From Fulvia fulva (taxonomy: Eukaryota; Ascomycota; Dothideomycetes; Mycosphaerellales; Mycosphaerellaceae): DNA of 64,000 nucleotides. Where the stretch lies: contig NC_063022.1 in the NCBI RefSeq assembly GCF_020509005.1, positions 310,001 through 374,000 on the forward strand, in the 5' to 3' direction. The position numbers were made by a program, and so were the translations under genes. The notes under the pieces are model-generated. The model was given only the letters and a program-made list of their open reading frames with translations. It did not search any database and was not told the DNA's origin. Below are positions 31,941 to 41,646 of this stretch, one piece after another; positions within the stretch are counted from its first letter, which is position 1, and each line of letters starts with the position of its first letter.

Positions 31941-33660
31941 ATGGCTTCCAATGTGCCTCGATCGGTATTGTTCTTACTGGGGACTGCCACGGAATCTGTT
32001 ATCATTACCTCTGTTGTACCTCACGAGTACCTACCAACGCCGCCATTGTCTCGCGTCTTCGTACGCCTAGCAATCTTACAGCTTGTGCTATATGCAGTCT
32101 ACACTTGGTTCATCTACCCATTCTTGCTGAGTCCGCTAAGAAGCATACCGGGTCCAGGTGTAGGTTTGGGGAGATGTGTCTCGACAGCCTTTGCTAACAT
32201 ATCAACAGGGCGGCAAGTTTCTCATCGGCAATGGACTCGCTACTTTCGAAAGGCCTGCTGGACAGTCGTTCCTCAAATGGATGAAAGAGATCCCGAACGA
32301 CGGGCTTCTTCACTTCCGTGGTTTCTTCAACATGGACCGTCTACTGGTGACAGACCCGAAGGCCATTGGCGAGATTCTAGTCACCAGAACGTATGACTTC
32401 GAAAAACCTGCTCCACTCAGGAACTTCTTGCGATACATCCTTGGCGATGGGTTGATCATTGTTGAGGGCGATGTGCACAAATTCCAGCGCAAGAACATCA
32501 TGCCCGTGTTCACTTTTCGCGCCATCAAGGAGCTCTATCCCATCTTCTGGAGCAAGTCGTGTCAACTCACACAAGGTGTGGCACAGCAGATTGCGGAGAA
32601 GTCGGGTGGCGATAGCAAAGATGCTACGGCTGTCGTGGAGGTGAACCACTGGGCGAACCAAGTCACTATGGATATTATTGGCATGGCTGCCATGGGCCGT
32701 GACTTCCAATCACTCAAGAATGGCGAAGATCCACTGATCGTTAACTACGAAGAGCTACTGGAGCCAACCAAGGAGAAGCAAGTCTACTTCTTGATGAACA
32801 TTCTGTTCGGTCCAACCCTGGTCTCGAAGCTTCCCTGGAAAATCAACGAACGCAGCAGGATCATCCAGGAGAACATCACCGACATCAGTCTTCAACTCGT
32901 AAAGGACAAGAAAGAAATGGTCAAGACCGAGCCAAAGGGCCACAAAGATATCCTCTCCCTGCTCATCCAGTCCAACAACTTCTCCGACAACCAGCTCGTC
33001 GACCAAATGCTGACCTTCCTGGCTGCGGGACACGAGACTACATCCTCCGCCTTCACCTGGACCACATTCCTCCTCGCCAAGCACCCGGACATCCAGACCG
33101 CCCTCCGCAAAGAAATCCGCGAAAATCTCCCCTCCCCTAACTCCCCAGCCAACGACACCGACATCTCCGCTATCCTCGAAACTCTGCCCCTCCTCAACGG
33201 CGTCTGCCAAGAGACAATCCGCATGTACCCAACCGTCCCCGTCACAGTCCGCGACTGCGTCAAGACCACTCAACTAGCCGGTCAACACATTCCCAAGGGC
33301 ACACAAGTCATCCTCTCACCCTGGGCTACGAACCGGAACCCAACCCTCTGGGGACCTGACGCCGACAAGTTCATCCCCGAGCGCTGGATCGATACTGATG
33401 AGAAGACCGGAGATCGCAGGCCTAATAAGAACGGAGGCGCGCCGAGCAACTACGCTATCTTGACCTTCTTACACGGCCCGAGGAGTTGCATTGGACAGGG
33501 TTTCGCGCAAGCTGAGTTGAGGTGTCTGGTGGCGGCTTGGACGGGGATGTTTAGTATGGAGATGGCGGATCCGCATGAGGTTGTTATTCCGCATGGGGTT
33601 GTGACGACGAAGCCGAAGAATGGGATGCATTTGAAGTTGAGGAAGTTGGATGGGTGGTGA
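31941..33660 (+). CDS. Cytochrome P450 monooxygenase
   Basis: Exon 1 is 31941-32159 and exon 2 is 32209-33660. The 49-nt intron has a GTAGGT donor, a CTAAC branch site and a CAACAG acceptor; the spliced product has 556 residues. Two N-terminal hydrophobic helices (near residues 8-25 and 42-62) anchor it in the ER membrane. They are followed by the Pro-rich hinge SIPGPGGGKF. P450s insert one oxygen atom into substrates using electrons from P450 reductase. Seen are the I-helix AAGHETTSS, the K-helix ETIR (ExxR), the FIPERW segment, and the haem loop FLHGPRSCIGQG with the Cys thiolate ligand. The layout resembles fungal CYP families near the FUM15-like group, but the substrate cannot be read from sequence. 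No biosynthetic backbone enzyme lies nearby, so a detoxification or fatty-acid role is as likely as secondary metabolism. Confidence 0.93.
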
Positions 33661-34267
33661 TGGGTGAAGGTCAAGGTTGGAATTTTGGCCTGGAGATGTG
33701 ATGATGAGTTATTGGTGGCTGTTTGGAACAGAAGTGGACGGTCTTAGTTTATCGTGCCCATGATGATTGCTCCACATCGATGACCAAGACCAGGATCCGA
33801 GCTGAGCGTTCCATGCAGGCTATGGATTTCGAACATGTAGAGAACAGGAGAGTTGGCATTGTCGTTGCAATGCATGCTGATGCGAGTTCTGTCTTAGAAC
33901 AGTTGTATCAATGCTCTCACTCGATCGTTCCACCCCCAAGTGTACATCAAATTGAACTGTGCCAGAGACAGCCGAGCTCCAGCTATTGATACAGTCATCG
34001 TACATGTAGACATAGCGTATTATACAGTTTGTCATGGTGAGGGAGCGGCATCTTCGTGACCGCACCATTAGACTTGGACTGGCTGATCAGAATTTGGTCG
34101 GACGACAGCAGCGATCGTTCAGCAGGCTGTCTCTGCTCAACACGAGAGGATCCGCTGTCCGAGCAAGTCCTCGCGTGAGCCGGGAGGCAGCACGTTGTCT
34201 GGTGGGAGTAATGCAGTGGCCTTCATCGCCGGCCTTGTAGCGCAGGCTTCCCACAACATGGTCCCCA
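33661..34267. other. Intergenic stretch between convergent genes
   Basis: This holds the 3' flanks of the P450 gene and of the DUF1772-like gene. Nothing else is recognised. Confidence 0.4.
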
Positions 34268-34954
34268 TCACTCCAATGCAAACGCAACTAACCCGGTGAA
34301 AGTCGCAACATAAATAATCCCCGCCCTAGCCACATTATACACATTCCAACTCCTCACAAACTCCACCGTATTCCCCCTCTCCATCTCCCTATCCGGCGGC
34401 GCATCCTCATACGGCTCAACTTTCTCCTCGTCACCTCCAATCCTCTTAATCTTATGCACCAGCCCTTCCATCAAAGCTATTCTGTACGGGAACACACTCC
34501 CCAATATCGCCGCAGCACTAGCCCACTTCCTCCACTCCAAATTCCCAACGCTGCGCGCCCGGTACGCTGAAACGCTGAAGACGCCGATCGCGAAGAGTTC
34601 AATGGGTACGACGAAGGGGAAGTTCAGCGCCTCCATGCGAGCGAATTGTTGGGCGACGGCTTTGTAGGTGCCGGAGCTGCCGATGCTGAAGTCGAAGAAG
34701 GCTTTGGAGGAGGAGGGGGTTGCGGAGGGGGTTAGGCGGCCGCTTTCTTCTTGGAGTTGGGGGACGCGAAGGCTGGAGGCTGGACGGGAGGGAGGTTGTG
34801 ATGGTGATGAGGAGGCGGATCTTGAGGTTTCGAGAGGACGGAGGAGAGCTGGGATGAAGACTAATGCGGTGGTCGTTTGGGACGATGCGATTGCGAATGT
34901 TGAGGCCAATGCGATGCCTTTTAGGCCGATCCAGGTGCGGGAATCGGTTGCCAT
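34268..34954 (-). CDS. Multipass membrane protein, DUF1772-like
   Basis: This intronless frame of 228 residues starts at the ATG at 34954 (MATDSRTWIGLKG). There are four hydrophobic segments: one near residues 10-35 (GIALASTFAIASSQTTTALVFIPAL), one near 110-130 (FVVPIELFAIGVFSVSA), one near 145-160 (ASAAAILGSVFPY) and one at the C-terminus (NVARAGIIYVATFTGLVAF). A Ser/Pro-rich loop separates the first two. The layout, with an N-terminal helix ending in Pro-Ala-Leu and a later W-x-x-N/Y-x-x-R segment, resembles the DUF1772 (anthrone-oxygenase-like) family of fungal membrane proteins. The match is by eye and moderate. The start codon is only about 110-130 bp from the edge of the transposon island, so its promoter may be disturbed. 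Confidence 0.55.
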   Translation of the reverse strand: MATDSRTWIGLKGIALASTFAIASSQTTTALVFIPALLRPLETSRSASSSPSQPPSRPASSLRVPQLQEESGRLTPSATPSSSKAFFDFSIGSSGTYKAVAQQFARMEALNFPFVVPIELFAIGVFSVSAYRARSVGNLEWRKWASAAAILGSVFPYRIALMEGLVHKIKRIGGDEEKVEPYEDAPPDREMERGNTVEFVRSWNVYNVARAGIIYVATFTGLVAFALE

Positions 34955-35064
34955 GGTGGAGTGGCTGGGTGTGTTCTGCGAGCGACGATGTAGACGTTTA
35001 ATTGAGGGAGTGACGAGAAGCAACGGGAAGTTCGACGTTGTATGTAGCCGTGTTGATCCCCACG

Positions 35065-35079
35065 ACCCGCGCAGCGGGT
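35065..35079. repeat. Hairpin at the border of the transposon island
   Basis: A perfect inverted repeat, ACCCGC-gca-GCGGGT, sits exactly where normal composition changes to A+T-rich, RIP-like sequence. It may be the terminal structure of a transposon or of the breakpoint. It cannot be assigned to a family from this window alone. Confidence 0.4.
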
Positions 35080-35084
35080 GTTAG

Positions 35085-35490
35085 CTACCTTAATAAAAAT
35101 CACTACCTCAACGATATAGCTATCTTAACACGCGTTCTATCTCATTTCTTACGCGTTATCTTATCAACATAGTGGCTTCCGTCTATCGTGAAGAAGAGGC
35201 TCTTGTCTCTAAGGCTGCACAGTAGTATGTAGACGCGTTAGAGCGCCTACCCCTTAGCGAGGTAGCTTTAAACTAGGGAGTCGATTACTAGCGACTTCGT
35301 CGACGCGTTCTTAGACACAACAGCCGTACGACACGACTAGCAACATACAGGAAGCTTATAGACGAACAAGAGGGTGTTCTAATATTATATCTAAAGAGGT
35401 GCGATGCGATAGGTGTTTCTGCGCGTATACGACAGCTATCACGTTAGAAGTGTAGGAAGTTATTGTACGGGCTTATATAGGGTGTTTCAA
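35085..35490 (+). mobile_element. Relic of a pogo/Fot1-like transposase N-terminus
   Basis: Plus-strand conceptual translation across TAG codons shows ALERLPLSEVALN, then GVDYQRLRRRVL, then RKLIDEQEGVLILYLKRCDA. This resembles the psq-type helix-turn-helix and CENP-B-like start of pogo/Fot1 transposases. No DDE catalytic part is recognised. The sequence is poor in CpA and TpG, as after RIP. The assignment is tentative. Confidence 0.35.
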
Positions 35491-35868
35491 AAGCAGAGTG
35501 TGTATTGTATATATCTATCTAGAATAGACAAGTGTTGCTATTAAAGAGGCTGTAGGTGACTAATTAGCCACCTAATTCTTGGCGTATATAGCCTTTAGTT
35601 TTAATTATAGGCTAGTTACTACTTATATATACCCTCGGATTGCGATATATCCCCTTAGCTTGTACGCTAGAGTAAATAAGCTAATTCCTATATAATCGCG
35701 TATAACCTATTATAACTACCCCTCCTACCTATAGTAGTAACTTTAGGCCCTCGGTACTACTACTACTATAGTAAGGGTAAGTTAGTTATTTTAAGTAAAG
35801 TAAGTTAAGCTAAGGTAAGCTTTATACCCCTTCTTTATTCCTTACTTTTACTAGTTACTATTAAGAAT
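35491..35868. other. A+T-rich, RIP-like sequence, not assigned
   Basis: CA and TG dinucleotides are nearly absent and TA is in great excess. No open frame or recognisable domain is present. Confidence 0.4.
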
Positions 35869-36088
35869 ATATAGGCCGTAGGTCAAGTATATAGGTATAG
35901 GTATATTATATAACTAGATTACGTAACTAGGGTTTACTAGCCTATAGGCTAGTAAATATCCGGATACCTAGTATCTACCTATACTAACACTAGCGATACT
36001 ATATATAGACACTATCCTATTAGGTCCTTCTTCGTCTTTCGTATAATCCGCCGTCTTCTACTACTACGTAACTCGTACCTATTTAATA
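35869..36088 (+). repeat. Copia LTR (copy D), heavily RIP-mutated
   Basis: Begins TATTAAGAATATATAGGCCG and ends TATTTAATA. It is the reverse-orientation counterpart of the LTR at 63179-63412. Position by position the differences are mostly CA to TA or TG to TA, so this is the more strongly RIP-mutated copy. It is followed by GGTTATAAGTCCGGGTT, the same sequence that follows other copia LTR ends in the window (a probable primer-binding region). Confidence 0.7.
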
Positions 36089-36540
36089 GGTTATAAGTCC
36101 GGGTTAGTAACTCGGTATTTCACCCTCGACAAAGTCGTATTAGAGTTATTCCTCTTTATATTACGAATATAGGTCAGTAGGCATGTCGTACGGTACTAAG
36201 ACTAACTTAGTATATACTCAGCTAGTCGAGACAATAGTACGGTAATACTACCGAGATACCGTACGAATAGTAGGAGCGACTTAGAGGACCTAAAGTCGCT
36301 TAGCTAGTTAGTACGAGACTGTCGGAGGAACTACCGTCGTAGGATAAGACATAGGTAAAACCGATAAGGCGTAGTGAAACAGAACTAGGACTAGAGTAAT
36401 ATCCCTCTATATAGGTATAAGAGACGTAGTCTCTATACCGATAGTAGAGACACCTTTGGTACTAAATACTATTCTACTATATACCTTCGTATACTACATT
36501 AGTCCTTCCTCCTTCTCTATTACGTGTCCTAACTTCCGTG
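36089..36540 (+). mobile_element. Copia internal 5' fragment following LTR D
   Basis: RIP-like, A+T-rich sequence directly after LTR D, cut off by the 3' end of the LINE copy at about 36,541. No frame is readable. Confidence 0.4.
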
Positions 36541-36745
36541 TATATATATAGATAGATAGATGATTCATTTACCCGTTGTGGTGCCCTCCGGCCTATGCGG
36601 GTTTATGTCTATATATGTTACTGCATAAGGTAGGAAACCTATTCCTAGGTAAAAACCTCCTCTCCTTCTCTAATAGCTTCCTTGCCATGAGTTCTCAGTT
36701 TTCCTTCCATTAGGGTGCACTAGTGTCATGGTGGTTAGCCTCTGA

Positions 36746-39700
36746 CTACCTTGTCTGCAACCCTAGAGTTGTCCCCCTCTTCCTGCTCTCCTCCTCCTTC
36801 TTTCTCTCCTCAATCCATCTCTCTGTTTCCCTAGTAAGAGAGAACTGCTCCAAAAATCCTTGGTGGATGATCCACCTTGTAATTCTCTGGAGGTCTCCCT
36901 TATTGCTGATCATGGCTTGGAAGTTTCTGTTCCTTGCCCTTGCCCTCCATTCACCTCTCCCTGTACTCCATTCTTTGCAAACCAGAAGTCTATGTTCGAC
37001 ATTCTGGGACAGGTAGCCGCATGGGCAACTCTTGTCTTCGATACCTAGGACTTTTCTCTGATGCAGGTATGCCCTGACTCCGATGTGTTCAGAGCGGATT
37101 TGTATTGCTATGCTTGCTTCTGACCTGGTCAGGTCTGAGTACAGTAGGTAGTTGTGGCTACCAAACTGTTGGAGTGCCTTTGGGGTTCCTGGCCTCTGTA
37201 GGGTTCTTGTCCATTCAGTCTTCCAGAGGAGTCCTGCCATCCTTTCAGCTAGAGACTGTTGCTTCTTCCCTTGGCTGGCTGCTGATCCTCTCCCTTGAGC
37301 CCTTCTGTCCTGTTCCTGCTGGGCTAGGTGCAGCTGTTCTGTTAGTTCTTTGAACTTCTGCAGGTCCTGCTGCTTCTGTGGGGCTGGATTGGGTCTTGCT
37401 TGTCTGTGCCTTCTTGTGCACTGGCTCCTGATTTTGTTGACTGCCTTCTGGATTACTAGCTGGGCTGGGTATGCAGACGTCTTTCCTGCATACTGGTATC
37501 TCAACCCTTGAAGGTAGAGCTTGGCTGGTGGGGAGCCAGACTCCATTTCGACCACCCTTGTTGGAGTTGACTTGTATGCTCCAAGCACCTTTTTCAGACA
37601 GGAGGCTTGGGCTCTGCTGATGGGATCTGCAATTCTCTTTGGGATCTTGTCTTGGGCTGACCAGATCTGGGCTCCATATAGCATGGCTGGCTTCACAATG
37701 GCCTTGTACATAACCTTTGCTTTCGCAAATGTGGCTCCCTATGTGGAGGCTGTAAGCCTGTCAATTGATTGCCTGTTGTCGTCTGCTCTTGCCTGTGCTT
37801 TCTTGACCTGTGGTCCCCAGCTGAGCTTTGGATCCATCCATATTCCTAGCACCCTTAATTCACTTGAGGGTTCTGTTGTGTGTCCCTGAATAGTGATTAG
37901 GGCTTGCATATTGTGTCTGTTTCTGGCTCTACTGAAGTGGATGAGTTGATACTTCTCTAGGGCAAATCTGGCTCCATGTTTCCTGGCCCATTCCTCACAT
38001 TCCTTGTGTTTCTTCTGCAAGATTCTGCAGTTCTCTTCTGTGCTGTCTGACCAGGCTAGGATGTTTGTGTCATCCACAAACCCTGAGGCTGATGTGTTTC
38101 TAGAGTTTAGCTTTGCTAGTAGGTCTGCCATAAAGAGGAGAAACAGGATTGGAGACATCGTTGATCCCTATGGGATTCCTGTCTCTGTAGGCATGCTGTC
38201 AGATTTGTATCTACCCAGTCTTAGTCTTGTGGTTCTGCCTCTAAGGAAGGACTGGATAAACTGGACTGTCCAGTTGGGGATAGCCTTCTGTTTCAGGATG
38301 TGGATCAGCCTCTGGTGTGAGACATTGTCAAAGGCTCCTGATATGTCTAGTGAGAGGAGTGTGGCTGCTTTGTTGTTCCCAAAGTGCCATAGGGTCTTGA
38401 TCTGCTCTGTGATAAGTTCCACAGCTGTTAGTGTTGATCTTTGTTTCCTGCCTCCTATCTGTTCTTCAGGAAGGATTCCATGTTCTTCAGCTAGGTTTGT
38501 CAGCCTTTCTGCTATGATCTTTTCTAGGAGTTTGCCTAGTGTGTTGAGCAAGGCAATAGGTCTGTATGCCTTTAGCTTTGTGTAGTCCTCTTTCTGTGGT
38601 TTTCTCAAGACCACAGTCAGTGACTCCTTGAAGTGTTTAGGGCAGTGTCCTTGGGCCATGCACTGTGAAAAGATGTTTGACAGTGCAGGGGAGATCTGGT
38701 CCTTGCATGTCTTGATGAACAAGTTTGGAATCCCATCTGGTCCTGGGGCCTTGTTTCCTGAGAGTGTCTTAATGATGCTCTTGATCTCTCCCTCTCCCAC
38801 TGTGCAGGATTGCTCTAGTGGTGTTGGATACACACTGCCCTCCAGATCCTGCAGGTCAGCTTCTACCTGTGTGCCAAAGAAATGTTTCCCCAATGCCTGT
38901 GCCTTTCCTGGGAGAGTGTGTTGGATTACTCCTTCCTGGTCTTCAATGTTTGGAAACTGGGGCAGCATGTTTCTGTCCTGTGTGGGTTGTCTTGCCCACT
39001 TTGCTAGTTTCCACATCTTCTCAGGATTCTGGGTAATGGATCCAACTGTTGACCTCCACTCCAGCATCTTGTCCCTCTTGATCTGGGCCTTCTTGTCTCT
39101 GGTTGCCTGGTTGTATCTGTCCCATGCTTCCTGGGAGTGACTCTGGGTAAGGGCTCTCCTGGCCTGCCTGGCTGCCTTGACCTTCTCTGAGCATTCCTTT
39201 GTCCAGAATGGCTTCTGGTACAGTGACTGTTTCTTTTCTCTGGTGTGGGCTGCCGCAGTTTCCTGCATTGTTCTAACCAGTTCTGCCACTGCTTGGTCTA
39301 TGTCTAAGGCTGTTTCCAGTCTACTGGTCTCTAGTCCAGCTAGCTTCTGTTCCAGGTCTTGTCTGATCTGTTCCCAGTTGGCTGCCTTCCAGGCCAGCTG
39401 AGGTTCTAGGTCTCCTTCCTGCTGTGTCTGTGTTTCAAACTCCACCTGAATTGGGAGGTGATCTGATGAGGACTCCAAGTCCTGGTTAACCCAGCATCTG
39501 GTGACCTTCTGCTGCAGGTCATGTGATGCAAAGCACAGGTCAATGGTGCTTGAGCTTGCTCTCTGTGACCAGGTAGTTAGGCCCTTTGGGGTAACTAGGT
39601 GCATGTTGTTGCTTTGGGTAGTGGAGAGGAGTCTGTTAGCTAGGAAGTGATGGGCAGGTGCAAAGTCTGATCCCTATGTAGGATGGTGCAAGTTGAAGTC

Positions 39701-40131
39701 TCCCAGCACGATGTGTTGGGAGTCACTCTGCAGGATGTCTGGCAGCTGTTGTAGTGTGCCCAGCTGGGTGCTGCTTCTGGAGCTGGGGGGTGGGTTGTAT
39801 ACACTGTGGATGTGGATGCTGCCTTGGTTGGTGTTGAGTCTGACTGAGGTGATGTCTCCCCCTTCCTGTTGGATTTGTTCCTAGCTGTCTGTTGCCATCT
39901 CTTTGCTGATGTACATGCATGTTCTAGGGGTGCCTTGTTTGGCTAGGAGTGTGTGATACTTGGGTCGTTAGCAGTAGATGGTCTGTTAGATTTGCTGTTG
40001 ATCCAAGGTTCCTAGACTGCAATAACTAGGTGTTTCTTTGGGTCCAGTGCTTGGAGAAAGCTCCTCTGGACCTTGTGCTGGCTTTTGTTGACGTTGTACT
40101 GGATAGTGGTAAGATTAGGTGTCTCAATCAT
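36746..40131 (-). pseudogene. LINE L1 ORF2 (endonuclease-reverse transcriptase)
   Basis: ORF2 opens at the ATG at 40131 (MIETPNLTTIQYNVNKS). An APE-type endonuclease is readable (IVLGDFNLHHP), then the reverse transcriptase (NKAPGPDGIPNLFIK, YRPIALLNTLGKLLEKI, LSLDISGAFDNVSH, GFVDDTNILAW with the catalytic DD), and a C-terminal zinc motif (CPCGYLSQNVEHRLLVC). TAG stops interrupt at 40012-40014, 39881-39883, 39674-39676, 38168-38170 and 37739-37741, each at a position where relatives have Gln or Trp. One indel near 39,960 shifts the frame. From about 39,950 down to 36,746 the frame is otherwise continuous. No RNase H domain is seen. Confidence 0.85.
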
Positions 40132-41388
40132 GACTTATCTATGCTGCTCTCCTGCTGGTCTTCTCGTGCTTCCTGCTGCTGGCTGCTATTTGGGATTGTG
40201 GTAAGGTTGAGCCTGCTTTGTGACGGGTCTCTTCCTGCAACCACAATTGATTTTGGTCTACCCATAGCAGGGTGGCCTTGGGCCTGTGTGGTCTCTTCTG
40301 TTCTGCCTCTTTTCAGAGGGTTGTAGACAGTCCTTAGGGGTTCTTGGGTGATTGTCCCTGTCTGGAATCTGATAGGGGTGTTGATCCTGGCTTCTCTTGC
40401 CCTCCTCTTTGCCTCAATCCTAGCTGTGCAGTCTTGGGACCAGGAAGGGTGTTTCTTTCCACAGCATGCACATCTGGCTTCACTCTTTGGGGCTGTGCAA
40501 TTCTGTACTTTGTGGCTACCAGCACAGTGGGAACAAGTGTCCTTTTGGCTTAGGCATCTAGTAGAGATATGACCATACTGTTGGCACTTGAAACATTGCA
40601 GTAGTCTGTGGGTGCTTCTATGGATTTCTGTGTCCATTCTTTCGCATTCCCAGAAGATGCCCTTGTCAAGCACGGTGTTTGCCTGTTCTACAGTGCCTAT
40701 CCAGAGCACTAGAGAAGACTCTCTCTTTGTGTCCTTTGTCTTTCTGTTGACCCATGCTGCTTTTGTGATCTGTAGCCCTGGGCATACAGCCTGGTTCTGG
40801 TCCTGCAGCCTCTTAAGGTCTCCTTCAATGTCAAACTTTGTGGTCATCCTATGGGCAATAACCATATTTTGTTGGTGTGAGACCTTAGCCGTCTTGCCTA
40901 GTTTGACTGTCCACTCCTTCTGTGTCTCTAGCCTCTTCCTGTCTTGCTCCTGTGCTGTGAACAGCTTAAGGACACCTCCCTTCTCTTTCCTGGCTCCAAT
41001 GATGCCTTGTATCCCAATCTTCTGTATGATCTCCTTGCCTGACAGGCCCTCAATCTCTTTCTGCTCTTGCTGGTCGGAAATGTAGACCTTGATAGCTGTT
41101 TTCTGGGGGGGGAGGGTTTTGGGATGCGACTGCTGCCCAGGTTGGTTGGCTTAGTTTCTGGCCTTCCTGTGTCCTCTTCTTTGCTGCTGCTGCTACTGTC
41201 CTGTTAATGATCTGTCCTGTTTGGCTCCTTAGTGCCTTTAGCCCTCCAAGGAGCTCCAAAATCATCCCCTTAAGTGCTCTTTCTGGGTGCTCGCCATCTC
41301 CTGCCATTGCCATTGTTTCTGCCTTCCTGCAGACCTCCTTCCACTCGTTACTCTCCTGCTCCTGGTCGTTTCCTGCGATCGCTATCAT
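40128..41388 (-). pseudogene. LINE L1 ORF1 (gag-like, three zinc knuckles)
   Basis: The frame starts at the ATG at 41388 (MIAIAGNDQEQESNEWK) and runs to about 41,110. There a run of eight G (41105-41112 on the plus strand) must gain or lose a base to reach the frame that continues as ISDQQEQKEIEGLSGKE and ends at the TGA at 40128-40130. The C-terminal part has three CCHC-type knuckles (CFKCQQYGHISTRC, CSHCAGSHKVQNC, CACCGKKHPSWSQDC), which bind the element's RNA. The stop overlaps the ORF2 start as ATGA. Confidence 0.75.
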
Positions 41389-41410
41389 CGTGTCACGCCG
41401 TTTTTCTATG

Positions 41411-41646
41411 TATAATTGGTAGATAGCGTGTATATATATACTATACCTATTTAATAGGTTATAAGCCCGGGTCTACTTGATAGGATATCGATATACTAAG
41501 GAAGTACGACGTAGGGTATTATACCCTATACCCGGAATCCGTACGGTAACGTACTAATAGACTCGGAGAGTCTACTATACGGAACGCTACTAATAGACTC
41601 GGGGAGTCTAAGCTTATTCTAACTACCGTAGTTAAGTAGAGCTTAC
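41411..41646. mobile_element. Copia LTR end and primer-binding fragment with two short hairpin repeats
   Basis: Contains TATTTAATA then GGTTATAAGCCCGGGT (41,446-41,471), the same LTR-end and downstream motif seen at 36,080 and, reversed, at 63,070. It also contains two copies of a 21-nt direct repeat (41553-41573 and 41589-41609) whose core AGACTC-nnn-GAGTCT is a hairpin. Confidence 0.5.

Larger units (their letters stand above)
36541..41410 (-). mobile_element. Tad/CgT1-like LINE, copy L1, nearly full length, lightly mutated
   Basis: This non-LTR retrotransposon is transcribed leftwards. Its 5' end is near 41,410 and its 3' end carries a tail of GATA/TATC units at 36,541-36,562. It has two frames: a gag-like ORF1 with zinc knuckles, and ORF2 with AP-endonuclease, reverse transcriptase and a C-terminal zinc motif. 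Base composition is much closer to the genes than to the surrounding repeats, so it is younger than its neighbours. Several TAG stops and two frameshifts have disabled it. Confidence 0.85.

Noticed and set aside
31941..34954. Secondary-metabolite cluster around the P450
   Set aside because: No polyketide synthase, peptide synthetase, terpene cyclase, dedicated regulator or transporter lies nearby. A single P450 and a weak DUF1772-like protein are not enough.
35065..35079. Helitron 3' end
   Set aside because: The hairpin fits, but no CTRR end with the right spacing is found on either strand, and no Rep/helicase is seen.
37105..40567. Many plus-strand frames with Cys/Trp/Leu-rich translations across the LINE
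   Set aside because: They are the antisense reading of ORF1 and ORF2, which have clear domains on the minus strand.
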